Shown: positions 9,510 to 18,297 of the stretch, one piece after another
Layout of the letters: every line of letters begins with the position of its first letter
Numbering within the stretch: the stretch's first letter is position 1
Source: UBA1858 sp965262455
GTDB lineage: Bacteria > Pseudomonadota > Gammaproteobacteria > UBA4575
Reading direction: 5' to 3'
Assembly: GCA_965262455.1 (NCBI GenBank)
Contig: CBDHFH010000007.1
Coordinates: 1 to 64,000 of the forward strand
DNA: 64,000 bases
Notes under the pieces: generated by a model
Databases searched by the model: none
Seen by the model: only the letters and a program-made list of their open reading frames with translations
Told to the model about the DNA's origin: nothing
Position numbers and translations under genes: made by a program

Positions 9510-10441
9510 TTCACAACCTTCTCAGCCACTCTCAAACGCGCACTGCGCGCACGAGGATTGCACTTTATTTCCTGCTCAGTTGGTCTAATTAATTTCCCTA
9601 TCGGTTTTAAATAATTGCTGAATTCTGGCATCACTGGTAAACGTGCTGGCAACAGATCTTTTTGATTCTTTTCACGAATAAAACGTTTAACAATCCGATC
9701 TTCCAGGGAATGGAAGCTAATAACCACTAAGCGGCCACCATGATTTAACATATCAAAAGTGGCATCTAAGCCTTTTTTTAAGGCATCCAATTCTTGGTTG
9801 ACAACAATTCGCATTGCCTGAAATGTTCTTGTTGCAGGGTGCACACCTTTGTAACCTGGTGGGTAACAGGCTTGTACTATTTCAGCTAATTGTTTGGTAG
9901 TTGTAATTGCTTGCGTCTGTTGTATTTGTAGTATTTTATGTGCGATTTTTTTTGCGTAACGTTCCTCGCCATATTCACGTAATACAGTGACTAACTCACT
10001 CATAGTGGTATGTGCTAACCATGTCGCAGCAGTTGTACTCATGTTAGTGTTCATTCGCATATCTAGCGGTCCATCATGACTAAAACTAAACCCTCTTTGA
10101 GCTTCGTCTAACTGAGGAGATGACACCCCTAGATCAAAAAAAATGCCGTCAACATTTGCATGTAAGTGATTTTGCTTTGCAATCGCTTGCAAATTAGCAA
10201 ATGTTTCATGGTGTATTATGACTCTTGCATCATGACCAAATATTTCTTCAGCACATTGAACTGCACTTGGATCTTGGTCTAAAACAATTAGTCTCCCCTG
10301 TTCAGTTAGTTCTTCTAGTATCGCTTTGCTATGACCACCGCGACCGAAAGTGCAGTCGACATATGTACCATTAGCTTTTATACATAAGCCTTGTAAAGAC
10401 TCGTTAAACAGCACAGGCACATGTGTTGCAGCCATTTGCAC
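9506..10441 (-). CDS. rsmH: RsmH (MraW), 16S rRNA m4C1402 methyltransferase
   Basis: SAM-dependent methyltransferase acting on N4 of C1402 in 16S rRNA. 311 residues. The N-terminal HVPVLFNESL block (about 7-16), the SAM-binding segment DCTFGRGGHSKAIL (about 29-42), DLGVSSPQLDEAQRGFSF (about 103-120) and the C-terminal VISFHSLEDRIVKRF are all family signatures. The first start is used; a second in-frame ATG two codons later is also possible. Only three bases separate it from mraZ. The rRNA methyltransferase RsmI, which modifies the adjacent ribose of the same nucleotide, is encoded nearby at 11525. Confidence 0.96.
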   Translation of the reverse strand: MQMAATHVPVLFNESLQGLCIKANGTYVDCTFGRGGHSKAILEELTEQGRLIVLDQDPSAVQCAEEIFGHDARVIIHHETFANLQAIAKQNHLHANVDGIFFDLGVSSPQLDEAQRGFSFSHDGPLDMRMNTNMSTTAATWLAHTTMSELVTVLREYGEERYAKKIAHKILQIQQTQAITTTKQLAEIVQACYPPGYKGVHPATRTFQAMRIVVNQELDALKKGLDATFDMLNHGGRLVVISFHSLEDRIVKRFIREKNQKDLLPARLPVMPEFSNYLKPIGKLIRPTEQEIKCNPRARSARLRVAEKVVK

Positions 10442-10444
10442 TGT

Positions 10445-10894
10445 TTACATTCTGATTTGATTTAATGCTGATTCTGCGTTTACTTGATTTGCATTATCAG
10501 TCCAGTCTTCACATTTTTTATTCCATCGCTCTTGATCCCAAAGAGCAAACTTAATACCCTGGCCCACAAGAAAGACATTTTTGTTGATACTGGCAAAGTC
10601 TCTTAACTCTTGCGGAATGTTAATTCTGTAATTGCCGTCAATCTCGCAGGTTTTTGCGTAACCGACGGTAAACTGTTGCAACTGCTTGACCTTTTGCTCT
10701 AAATTAGGCAAGGCAAGCAAAGAGGCTTCGACTCTCTCCCATTCAGGCAAAGGATAGATGAGCACACAACGATCAATATCGACGGTCAATGCAATACGCC
10801 CGCCACAAGCAGTATCGATTTCTTCTCGATGCTTGGTAGGCACGGTGATCCGTCCTTTTGCGTCAATTGTTGTTGCGCTGATGCCTCGAAACAT
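10445..10894 (-). CDS. mraZ: MraZ, transcriptional regulator of the division and cell-wall cluster
   Basis: First gene of the cluster. 149 residues containing two SpoVT/AbrB-like DNA-binding halves: the first with DAKGRITVPTKHRE at about 11-24, the second with EIDGNYRINIPQELRDFA at about 85-102. In E. coli MraZ represses its own promoter by binding 10-base-spaced TGGG repeats. Matching repeats lie directly upstream here (10918-10942), so autoregulation is likely. The start ATG lies 24 bases downstream of that array. The family and position leave little doubt. Confidence 0.95.
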   Translation of the reverse strand: MFRGISATTIDAKGRITVPTKHREEIDTACGGRIALTVDIDRCVLIYPLPEWERVEASLLALPNLEQKVKQLQQFTVGYAKTCEIDGNYRINIPQELRDFASINKNVFLVGQGIKFALWDQERWNKKCEDWTDNANQVNAESALNQIRM

Positions 10895-10917
10895 TCTTGT
10901 TCTTCTATGTTAAAAAT

Positions 10918-10942
10918 TACACAAAAAACCACTTTTACCCAC
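10918..10942 (-). promoter_or_regulatory. MraZ operator: three 10-base-spaced GTGGG-like repeats
   Basis: On the minus strand, GTGGG (10938-10942), GTGGT (10928-10932) and GTGTA (10918-10922) repeat with an exact 10-base period, each followed by five A/T bases. This matches the layout of the E. coli mraZ operator (TGGG repeats spaced by five or six bases). The third copy is degenerate. The array sits between the predicted promoter and the mraZ start. The operator role is inferred from the family. Confidence 0.75.
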
Positions 10943-10950
10943 ATTTGTAC

Positions 10951-10979
10951 ACTATAGGAATCAGGCGGGTAAAAAGCAA
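10951..10979 (-). promoter_or_regulatory. sigma-70-type promoter for the mraZ cluster
   Basis: On the minus strand there is a TTGCTT -35 element (10974-10979), a 17-base spacer and a TATAGT -10 element (10951-10956). It lies immediately upstream of the MraZ repeats, so a transcript starting near 10944 would run through the operator into mraZ. Prediction from sequence only. Confidence 0.65.
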
Positions 10980-11126
10980 GCGGAAATAGTCCGTTTATCG
11001 GGAATTTTGTCTTGTAAGACAGTTACTTAGTGAAGTTTTTGCAGGTGAAATTGTGTAAAATTTCAAGTTAATTAAAGACTTGATTGTGCTTGCTAAGAGA
11101 CTACTTTAAGTTTGGATTAGTTATAG

Positions 11127-11481
11127 TGAGAGTTGGTCAATAAGCCGGGTTTTGTCGTGGGCAATCATTCATCTGAGACGCCTGTTACCAGACACCTTTA
11201 GCGACCTACCCGAGAGCCATGTGGACCACATGTGGTTAATAATTAACCAGCCCTCCTATTTGGTCTTGCTCCAAGTGGGGTTTACCATGCCGTTCATGTT
11301 GCCATTAACGCGGTGCGCTCTTACCACACCATTTCACCCTTACCTGCAGATGCAGGCGGTATATTTTCTGTTGCACTTTCCATGGGTTTTCACCCTCCAG
11401 GTGTTACCTGGCACTCTGTCCTTTGGAGCCCGGACTTTCCTCCACTGATTAATCAGCAGCGATTACCTCGACCAACTCTCT
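11127..11481 (-). ncRNA. rnpB: RNase P RNA (class A)
   Basis: Catalytic RNA of ribonuclease P, which matures tRNA 5' ends. On the minus strand the conserved 5' core GAGGAAAGTCCGGGCTCC (11425-11442) is followed by AACAGAAA, GGTAAGGGTGAAA, GGTAAGAGCGCACCGCG and GGAGCAAGACCAAATAGG, and the 3' core ends in CACGACAAAACCCGGCTTA. The ends close in a perfect 11-base P1 helix: GAGAGTTGGTC at 11470-11480 with its complement at 11129-11139. About 355 nucleotides, a normal bacterial type A size. It lies 44 bases downstream of rsmI on the same strand, a familiar gammaproteobacterial arrangement. Exact ends are estimated from the P1 helix. Confidence 0.96.
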
Positions 11482-11524
11482 TTCTGACTGTATCACTGCT
11501 AGATAATCGGCTGAAGTGCTTTGA

Positions 11525-12373
11525 TCAACTATTTTGATAATACTCGCTGGCGATTTCGTATAGCCTATTTTTAGGTAATGAACTTAACTGTCTTGCCAGG
11601 GAAACTGCGTCTTTATGACTCATACAGCTGGATATCTGCATAAACAATTTTCGCATATTTTCTTCTTCTGCCACCAAATCTAGCTGATCTGAATTGCCTT
11701 CAATAATGACAACAAACTCTCCTTTGCAGGGAATTATTTGGTTGTCAAACTGCTCAAGTACAAATGAAATCTCTCCAGACACTATTTGTTCATGTATTTT
11801 TGTTAATTCCCGGCCCACCATCACGCGTCTTTGTGGACCACATACGTCTAACACATCTCGCAACATCGCCTGAATGCGATGTTTTGCCTCATAAACTATA
11901 ATAGCCTGTGGGTAGCCGCATATAATATGTAATCTTTGCGTGCGTGCTGCATGTTTGGGTGGTAAAAAGCCCTCAAAAAAATAACGGGTGATATTAAAAT
12001 TGTTGGCACATAACGCGGTAATCGCTGCACACGCACCTGGTATTGGTACGACTTCAATATTATATTGACGACACAGTGAAACAATAGAGTGTCCAGGATC
12101 ACTTATGAGAGGTGTACCAGCATCGGTAACTAACGCAACATTTTTACCTTTTTGTAGCGCCGCCAATAATTCATGATCGCGCTGTTCAATATTATGTTGA
12201 TGATATGAAATTAATGCAGTTGATATACCATGTGTAGTTAATAACTTTTGCGAAACACGTGTGTCTTCAGCCGCAACAATATCTACCATAGCCAGCGTTT
12301 CCAAAGCCCTTAAAGTGATATCCTTAAGATTGCCTATGGGCGTTGCAACTATATAAAGAGTAGCCAAGTCCAA
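11525..12373 (-). CDS. rsmI: RsmI, 16S rRNA 2'-O-methyltransferase (C1402)
   Basis: Tetrapyrrole-methylase-fold enzyme that methylates the ribose of C1402 in 16S rRNA. 282 residues. The N-terminal YIVATPIGNLKDIT (about 7-20), AEDTRVSQKLLTTHGI (about 35-50), VTDAGTPLISDPG (about 83-95) and PIPGACAAITAL are family blocks. The first ATG gives a protein starting MDLATLYIVATPIGN. Divergent from lpoA with only 36 bases between the starts, as in E. coli, where rsmI (yraL) and lpoA (yraM) are also divergent. Confidence 0.95.
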   Translation of the reverse strand: MDLATLYIVATPIGNLKDITLRALETLAMVDIVAAEDTRVSQKLLTTHGISTALISYHQHNIEQRDHELLAALQKGKNVALVTDAGTPLISDPGHSIVSLCRQYNIEVVPIPGACAAITALCANNFNITRYFFEGFLPPKHAARTQRLHIICGYPQAIIVYEAKHRIQAMLRDVLDVCGPQRRVMVGRELTKIHEQIVSGEISFVLEQFDNQIIPCKGEFVVIIEGNSDQLDLVAEEENMRKLFMQISSCMSHKDAVSLARQLSSLPKNRLYEIASEYYQNS

Positions 12374-12409
12374 ACCCCTTTAACCAATAAGAAGCTAATT
12401 CAAACTTAG

Positions 12410-14302
12410 ATGAATACCAAGATTTTATATACCTTAGCATATTGTCTGTTGGCACTGCTGATATCCCTCACCTTAATCGGCTGCGGGACTAGCTTACAGA
12501 CGAAAACAGAAACTGATCCAGTAAGTATCCAAATAAAAAAGGCTGACAAGCTGGCTAAACAAGGACAGCTACAAAGGGCTGCCGAAATATACTGGCAATC
12601 TGCACAATCCGTTAACTCACCAAGAAAAGAACAGTTGCAACTTAGAGCGGCTGAATTATCCATTAAAGCCAATCAATATGAGGTTGCAAAACAATATTTA
12701 AATCTAATTAATGAACAAAATTTAACATTTGAATTAATTCCACGTAAACGTATTGCGCAATCAAGCATAGCAATTCAGCAAGAGCAGTTTAACGAAGTAT
12801 TATCACTACTGCCCGAGTCATTAACTACGCGCAGCCCAGACTATATTGTCGACATACTCGAGTTACGCGCACAAGCGTTTAGCGGTATGGGTGATACACT
12901 CAAAAGTCTACAGATACGCACTGAGCTCTCACGACACTTAGATGAATACTCTCAGAGCGCTAATAATCAAAATGAAATTTGGCGTCTTTTAGCATTAGCA
13001 CGAAACGAAGAACTAACCTCATGGATGCAACAAAGCAATGCAGAACTACAGGGTTGGATTAGCTTAGCTCAAACAAAACGTGCGCATTATTCTAATATCG
13101 ATCAACTCAATGCCGCGCTTAATACTTGGCGTAGCAATTACCCTAATCACCCGGCATCTGAAAATTTATTAATCTCAATATTGGAAAGTTATGAAAATTA
13201 TTTAGCTATTCCAGAAAACATTGCTTTATTGTTACCCATGAGTGGTCGCTTTGCCCAAATCGCTGAAGTCATTTATGCAGGCATTAAATCTGCAAGAGAG
13301 TTACGTATTGATACTCAATATTCACCAACCATTAATTTATATGACACTGGAGACAACCCGCAGGATATTTTATATCACTATCAGCGTGCTATTGATGATG
13401 GTGCAGATTTTGTTATTGGACCACTAAAAAAAGAAGCCGTAGAGATACTCGCTCAGCAAACTGAGTTACCTGTGCCGGCACTTACTCTAAACTATCATCC
13501 GCCGCACATACAATCTCCCAGCAACTTGTTTCAATTTGGCTTGCTACCCGAAGATGAGGCGATTCAAGTTGCCGAACGCGCTTCACTGGATGAGCATTTC
13601 AGTGCCGTGATATTATCGCCTGTAGGAGAATGGGGCGAACGTCTAGCTCATGCATTTCAATCACGCTTTGAAGAATTAAACGGCATTGTACTTGATACTC
13701 AGTATTATGCTAGCAACCATACAGACTTTTCTGTGCCGCTAAAAACTGCCCTACAACTCGATTTGAGTGAGGGCCGCTACCGACAACTTCGATCCATTTT
13801 AGGCCAAAATTTAGAATTCGAACCGCGTCGCAGACAAGACGTTGATATGGTATTTATGGTTGCTTCGCCACGCACAGCAAGAATTTTACGCCCGCAAATA
13901 AATTACTACTATGCAACTGACCTGCCCGTCTATAGCACTTCACATGTATTTTCTGGAATAGAAAATATCTCAAGAGATCGTGACATCAACGGTGTGTTGT
14001 ATTGTGATATCCCCTGGTTACTCAATCCTTCAGCTGAACATGAAATTATGCTTGAGTTGCTTGAGTTAGAAGCCAGCGAGAGTTATCAGCTACTTCCACG
14101 CTTTGCTGCATTGGGCATTGATGCATATTACTTGCCTACCAAGCTAGCTGAATTAGCGGCATTACCCTATGAGCGTTACCGAGGTGTAACAGGAAAACTG
14201 AAAGTTGTCGATGGTAATAAGGTTTTTCGCGAACTTAACTGGGCACAATTTGTAAATGGCAAACCAACAATTCTGCCGCAGTTCGGTGAGTTATCTGAAT
14301 AG
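12410..14302 (+). CDS. lpoA: LpoA, outer-membrane lipoprotein activator of PBP1a
   Basis: Lipoprotein that stimulates the bifunctional peptidoglycan synthase PBP1a from the outer membrane. 630 residues. A lipoprotein signal peptide occupies about 1-24 with lipobox LIGC, so cysteine 25 is the lipidated residue. Residues from about 35 to 240 are helical and TPR-like. From about 258 (NIALLLPMSGRFAQIAEVIY) to the end is a periplasmic-binding-protein fold with FVIGPLKKEAVEIL. Both domains and the length match LpoA. It heads an lpoA-yraN-diaA run as in E. coli. No strong ribosome-binding site precedes the ATG. Confidence 0.93.
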   Translation: MNTKILYTLAYCLLALLISLTLIGCGTSLQTKTETDPVSIQIKKADKLAKQGQLQRAAEIYWQSAQSVNSPRKEQLQLRAAELSIKANQYEVAKQYLNLINEQNLTFELIPRKRIAQSSIAIQQEQFNEVLSLLPESLTTRSPDYIVDILELRAQAFSGMGDTLKSLQIRTELSRHLDEYSQSANNQNEIWRLLALARNEELTSWMQQSNAELQGWISLAQTKRAHYSNIDQLNAALNTWRSNYPNHPASENLLISILESYENYLAIPENIALLLPMSGRFAQIAEVIYAGIKSARELRIDTQYSPTINLYDTGDNPQDILYHYQRAIDDGADFVIGPLKKEAVEILAQQTELPVPALTLNYHPPHIQSPSNLFQFGLLPEDEAIQVAERASLDEHFSAVILSPVGEWGERLAHAFQSRFEELNGIVLDTQYYASNHTDFSVPLKTALQLDLSEGRYRQLRSILGQNLEFEPRRRQDVDMVFMVASPRTARILRPQINYYYATDLPVYSTSHVFSGIENISRDRDINGVLYCDIPWLLNPSAEHEIMLELLELEASESYQLLPRFAALGIDAYYLPTKLAELAALPYERYRGVTGKLKVVDGNKVFRELNWAQFVNGKPTILPQFGELSE

Positions 14303-14304
14303 GC

Positions 14305-14655
14305 ATGAGTATTAATCGTTTAAAAGGCAAAAAAGCCGAGGATGTTGCCTGCAATTTCTTATTGCAGAATGGTTTATCTCTAGTGGCAAGAAATTATCAT
14401 TGCCGATACGGTGAAATTGACTTAATTATGCAAGACAACGACACTTTGGTATTTGTTGAAGTTCGCTATAGAGAATCAGATATGTTTGGTAGTGCAGCTG
14501 CCTCTGTCGACCACAATAAACAAAGAAAACTGGTATTTACAGCCAATCATTATCTACAAGCGCATCCTACCTCATTAATGACGCGCTTTGATGTTATTGC
14601 AATGTCACAGTATCAACAAATCGAATGGATAACCAACGCTTTCATGGAAAACTAA
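14305..14655 (+). CDS. yraN: YraN (UPF0102), nuclease-fold protein
   Basis: Small protein of the UPF0102 family with a restriction-endonuclease-like (Holliday-junction-resolvase-like) fold; its precise role is not established. 116 residues. The presumed metal-binding residues of the fold are visible in GEIDLIMQD (about 39-47) and LVFVEVRYR (about 51-59). It starts two bases after lpoA ends, so the two are probably co-translated. Lies between lpoA and diaA exactly as in enterobacteria. Confidence 0.93.
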   Translation: MSINRLKGKKAEDVACNFLLQNGLSLVARNYHCRYGEIDLIMQDNDTLVFVEVRYRESDMFGSAAASVDHNKQRKLVFTANHYLQAHPTSLMTRFDVIAMSQYQQIEWITNAFMEN

Positions 14656-14658
14656 TCA

Positions 14659-15243
14659 GTGAACCCGATAAAGCTAATTGAAAAAACATTCACCGAAAGC
14701 ATTCAAGCAAAGCAACACGCATTAAGCGTCATTGCCGGCCCCATTTCAGATGCCTCTTTGTTAATGACCTCAAGCTTATTATCAGGACATAAAATTTTGA
14801 CGTGTGGGAACGGCGGCTCTGCTGCAGACGCACAACATTTATCTTCTGAATTGTTGAACCGCTTTGAACGCGAGAGACAGCCTCTACCCGCGATCGCACT
14901 AACGACTGATAGCTCTACACTTACCTCTATTGCTAATGATTATGACTATGACATGGTATTCGCTAAACAAATAAGAGCTTTATGCCAGCCAGAGGATATT
15001 GTCTTGGTTATAACAACCAGTGGGGGTTCGGCAAATATTATTCAGGCCATCCACGCCGCCCATGAAAGAGAGGCACGTATCGTGGCCTTAACGGGCAGAG
15101 ATGGAGGAGAAGTGGGTGCGCTGATGCAGAAAAATGATATTGAAATTCGTGTCCCTGGGGTTTCAACTGCTCGCATACAAGAAGTGCATTTACTCACACT
15201 GCATTGCTTGTGTGAATTGATCGACCAACAATTACTTGGCTAG
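14659..15243 (+). CDS. diaA: DiaA/GmhA-like SIS-domain protein
   Basis: SIS-domain (sugar isomerase) protein. In E. coli the gene at this position, DiaA, binds DnaA and promotes initiation; close relatives (GmhA) are sedoheptulose-7-phosphate isomerases. 194 residues, GTG start. Seen: TCGNGGSAADAQHLSSEL (about 52-69), the second phosphosugar-binding block VITTSGGSANIIQAI, and the C-terminal RIQEVHLLTLHCLCELID. The GGSAADAQH block is closer to GmhA than to E. coli DiaA, so catalytic activity cannot be excluded. Three bases separate it from yraN. Confidence 0.85.
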   Translation: MNPIKLIEKTFTESIQAKQHALSVIAGPISDASLLMTSSLLSGHKILTCGNGGSAADAQHLSSELLNRFERERQPLPAIALTTDSSTLTSIANDYDYDMVFAKQIRALCQPEDIVLVITTSGGSANIIQAIHAAHEREARIVALTGRDGGEVGALMQKNDIEIRVPGVSTARIQEVHLLTLHCLCELIDQQLLG

Positions 15244-15247
15244 CCTG

Positions 15248-16639
15248 GTGTCGGTTAAGTTATCCAACGACATCATTAGTCGATTAAAAAATATATTCTC
15301 TGCGACAGAAATCTTACTAGATAAAGCTGATTGCTGGCCATACGGCTACGATAACAGCAAGCAACACCATCCACCCGACGCAGTAGTATTACCTACGACT
15401 CACGAGCAAGTGGTTGCCTGCGTATCACTCTGTCATCAATATAAGATACCGTTAACCACGCGTGGCCGTGGCACTGGAACTACGGGTGCATCAGTACCCA
15501 TCTCAGGAGGAATTGTTTTATCCATGGAGCGCATGGATAAAGTCATTGATTTTAACCCCGGCAATAGAAGTGTCAGAGTAGAAACGGGAATAACCAACCT
15601 CGCATTACAAAACTTTTTAATCGAGTCAATGTACTTTTGGCCGCCCGACCCAAGCAGTGCAGAATATTGTACTGTTGGTGGCAATCTTTCCTGTAATGCG
15701 GCGGGGCCACGTGCAGTAAAATACGGGACGACTCGTGAAAATACACTGCAACTTAGAGCTGTTACCGGCGAAGGCAAGACAATCACGACTGGCAGTAAAA
15801 CGACCAAAGGCGTCGTCGGCTTAGATTTAACAAGATTACTAATAGGTTCAGAGGGTACCTTAGCCGTTATTACTGAAGCAGAATTGAAAATTCATGCGTT
15901 GCCGCCCGCAGTACATACTATCCGCGCACTTTTTGCTAACCACCAACACGCATGCCAGGCAATTCAAAGTATTAGTGCGCAACTACACACGCCATGCGCA
16001 ATTGAATTCATGGATCACCACGCCTTAAATTTAATCCGAACACATAGCGATATATCTTTACCGAATAACGCAAATGCAATGTTAATGATAGAAGTAGATG
16101 GTGACCAGCAATCACTAGCCATTAGCAGTCATGCAGTTCAACAGGTGTTATCAAACACAGATAACTTAGAGGTCTCTCTAGCTGACAACGACATAGAACG
16201 AGAACAATTATGGAAAGCACGTAAAGCCTTGTCACCAATCCTAAGAAATCTCGCACCCAACAAAATCAATGAAGACATTGTTGTTCCAGTGCCTAATCTA
16301 AGCAGGCTGATAGAAAAACTCGATCAGCTTTCAGAAAAATACCATTTACCCATAGTCAATTTTGGCCATGCAGGTAATGGTAATTTGCACGTTAACATTA
16401 TGTACGATGCAAACGATCATACACAAAACACCAATGCGCAAATTTGCTTAAACGAGATTTTTACAAACGCATTAAAACTTGATGGAACAATTTCTGGTGA
16501 GCATGGGATTGGCTTAGTTAAGCGGGATTTTGTAGGCGAGGAGCTAGGCAACAATGAATTAGCATTAATGCATGCGATCAAGCAGCAGTTTGATCCTCAC
16601 AATATATTAAATCCTAATAAAAGTTTACCTAGCAGCTAA
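15248..16639 (+). CDS. FAD-linked oxidase, GlcD/D-lactate dehydrogenase family
   Basis: Flavoprotein of the glycolate oxidase GlcD / D-2-hydroxyacid dehydrogenase family; the substrate is unknown. About 463 residues. The FAD-binding PCMH domain has RGRGTGTTGASVPISGG (about 75-91), and the C-terminal FAD-oxidase domain carries FGHAGNGNLHVN and the family signature GEHGIGLVKR near the end. Start uncertain: a GTG at 15248 just after the previous stop, or a TTG at 15236 overlapping it. Cytoplasmic, with no signal peptide. It ends 8 bases from a convergent small gene. Candidate substrates are D-lactate or glycolate, neither shown by the sequence. Confidence 0.88.
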   Translation: MSVKLSNDIISRLKNIFSATEILLDKADCWPYGYDNSKQHHPPDAVVLPTTHEQVVACVSLCHQYKIPLTTRGRGTGTTGASVPISGGIVLSMERMDKVIDFNPGNRSVRVETGITNLALQNFLIESMYFWPPDPSSAEYCTVGGNLSCNAAGPRAVKYGTTRENTLQLRAVTGEGKTITTGSKTTKGVVGLDLTRLLIGSEGTLAVITEAELKIHALPPAVHTIRALFANHQHACQAIQSISAQLHTPCAIEFMDHHALNLIRTHSDISLPNNANAMLMIEVDGDQQSLAISSHAVQQVLSNTDNLEVSLADNDIEREQLWKARKALSPILRNLAPNKINEDIVVPVPNLSRLIEKLDQLSEKYHLPIVNFGHAGNGNLHVNIMYDANDHTQNTNAQICLNEIFTNALKLDGTISGEHGIGLVKRDFVGEELGNNELALMHAIKQQFDPHNILNPNKSLPSS

Positions 16640-16647
16640 CCTATATA

Positions 16648-16878
16648 CTAAAGCGCAAAAACAACCAATAAATATAATCCTACCACTGACATCACCGCAG
16701 CAGTGGAAATCAACAAAGCGTGTATACGTCCAGGTGCTTTTTGTTGTGAGTTGCTTTCTATACGTGCAAATGCTGTTGCTACTTGACTACCGGAAATTGT
16801 TTGAGTATCCGTTGCATTTTCGCGACTCGGTGCGGACTTTTCCCCCGAATCATTATCAAGACTCATCTCCACATGCAT
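16648..16878 (-). CDS. Small tail-anchored membrane protein, unknown function
   Basis: 76 residues, not recognised as any family. The first ~50 residues are hydrophilic and rich in Ser, Asn, Glu and Gln. A single hydrophobic helix (about 56-75) ends the protein, so it should sit in the inner membrane with the N-terminus in the cytoplasm. A strong ribosome-binding site, GGAGG six bases before the ATG, supports it as a real gene. It follows dsrP on the same strand after about 210 bases, so it could be the last gene of the dsr transcript or a separate unit. Confidence 0.72.
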   Translation of the reverse strand: MHVEMSLDNDSGEKSAPSRENATDTQTISGSQVATAFARIESNSQQKAPGRIHALLISTAAVMSVVGLYLLVVFAL

Positions 16879-17087
16879 GAACTGCCTCCGTGTAAATAAT
16901 GGTTTACTAGTTTTATTATTTGAACACCAATAAGGATGTTGCCATCACAATTTGGCGTGACAGCAAGAGTGTCGGCAAAATGGAGATTTCTTTAATGAAT
17001 TAAGCCAGGAGTGTGACCGAGTTCAAATAAAATGCACGTGTTGATATTTTTAGATAGTTAACGCGATCTGCAACAAGTGTGATGAGA

Positions 17088-18293
17088 CTATGCTTTACTA
17101 GTTGAGGTAATCTTATCTGACAAGCTATCCGGCAGAAAATCAAGCACCGCCACACCCACAGTCACAAGTAACAGCGCAATAGCAACTCCCGCTATACCAA
17201 GCAGAATTTCCCAGATGCTAGGCATGTATTGAGCAACCTCACCATCGAAGAATGAGCTAGTAATCTCCATACCTGGGAATAACTCTAGTGGAAATGCTTG
17301 CCCTGCGATGACAATAACATAGACTTGGGCTAAACCACCTAAAATAGCCAATAAACAAGCAACTACCAACGTTTTACGGCAGTTTTGTGTTTGCGGCATA
17401 TAAATTAGTGCCAGCGGAATTAATCCACCAATAATTACCTGCCCCAGCCAGAACATCATTGTGTAAGACCCACCCTCTAGGAGCAGAAACTTCTCAACAG
17501 CATGGTGTTCAGTGGCATATAAATTAGTTAAATGATAAACAGCAACAAAATACAAACTACTCGCGATAAACACACCCAATAAGCTACGTAACTTATTCAA
17601 TATGTAATCTCCCAATGGTCGATCTGTCCATGAATAAGCCGCCATCAACACCAGAATATAAAATGCCATGCCAAATGCAAATGACATAATAATAAACATG
17701 GGTGCCAACATGGCTGTGTCATACGCACTGCGTGCAACAAGAAATCCAAATATTGAGCCGGTACCTGTAGTAAGAATTAAACGCCAAATGAACGCTACCA
17801 GTCCTGCCTTTTTACTATGTTTCTGCATGGCATAGTCCATCATCCACCACATGTAGATGCCAACAATGACAAAGAAACCCGTGTATAAAAAGATATTCCA
17901 GGCAAAGATCGATTTGAAATTATATGTTGTCATTGCAACGATCAAACGATCTGGACGCCCCAAGTCGAGCACCAGTACCGCAAGACCACCAGCAAGTAAA
18001 GCCAATGCCAGCAGTGCCGATAGCCTGGCAAGCGGCTTGTATTCAACTTTTCCAAATACGGACGCGATAGACGCAACATTCAGCGCCCCGGAGGCGGCAA
18101 CAATTAAGAAGATTGCAAACACGTGCGGCAGCCCCCAAACAATTTGGTTATTCATGCCACTAATGACGTGTCCTTCCAGTTCCATATGATGCGCAGATAA
18201 CAACCCTATCAAGGTGATAAGCGCAAGACCACCTAGCAACATCCAAAACTTTGTTGAACGTGCTTCTATTGAACTGTATCTGACTGTCTCCAT
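17088..18293 (-). CDS. dsrP: DsrP, membrane quinone-interacting subunit of DsrMKJOP
   Basis: NrfD/PsrC-family integral membrane protein of the DsrMKJOP complex. It is thought to exchange electrons between the quinone pool and the periplasmic subunits DsrJ and DsrO. 401 residues with about ten transmembrane helices from residue ~16 to ~390 and no cofactor-binding motif, as expected. It lies four bases downstream of dsrO. The C-terminal tail (DSLSDKITSTSKA) is hydrophilic. The dsr context separates it from other NrfD-like proteins. Confidence 0.94.
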   Translation of the reverse strand: METVRYSSIEARSTKFWMLLGGLALITLIGLLSAHHMELEGHVISGMNNQIVWGLPHVFAIFLIVAASGALNVASIASVFGKVEYKPLARLSALLALALLAGGLAVLVLDLGRPDRLIVAMTTYNFKSIFAWNIFLYTGFFVIVGIYMWWMMDYAMQKHSKKAGLVAFIWRLILTTGTGSIFGFLVARSAYDTAMLAPMFIIMSFAFGMAFYILVLMAAYSWTDRPLGDYILNKLRSLLGVFIASSLYFVAVYHLTNLYATEHHAVEKFLLLEGGSYTMMFWLGQVIIGGLIPLALIYMPQTQNCRKTLVVACLLAILGGLAQVYVIVIAGQAFPLELFPGMEITSSFFDGEVAQYMPSIWEILLGIAGVAIALLLVTVGVAVLDFLPDSLSDKITSTSKA

Positions 18294-18297
18294 ATTT

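Noticed and set aside
11046..11065. TGAAATT/AATTTCA palindrome downstream of rnpB
   Set aside because: Seven A/T-rich base pairs with no T-run; too weak to call a terminator or operator.
11152..11537. Plus-strand open frames of 74-98 codons
   Set aside because: They lie antisense to the RNase P RNA, whose conserved core is unmistakable; not proteins.
12406..12672. 88-codon minus-strand frame in front of rsmI
   Set aside because: Antisense to the start of lpoA, which has a clear lipoprotein signal peptide; the cysteine-rich translation looks like a shadow.
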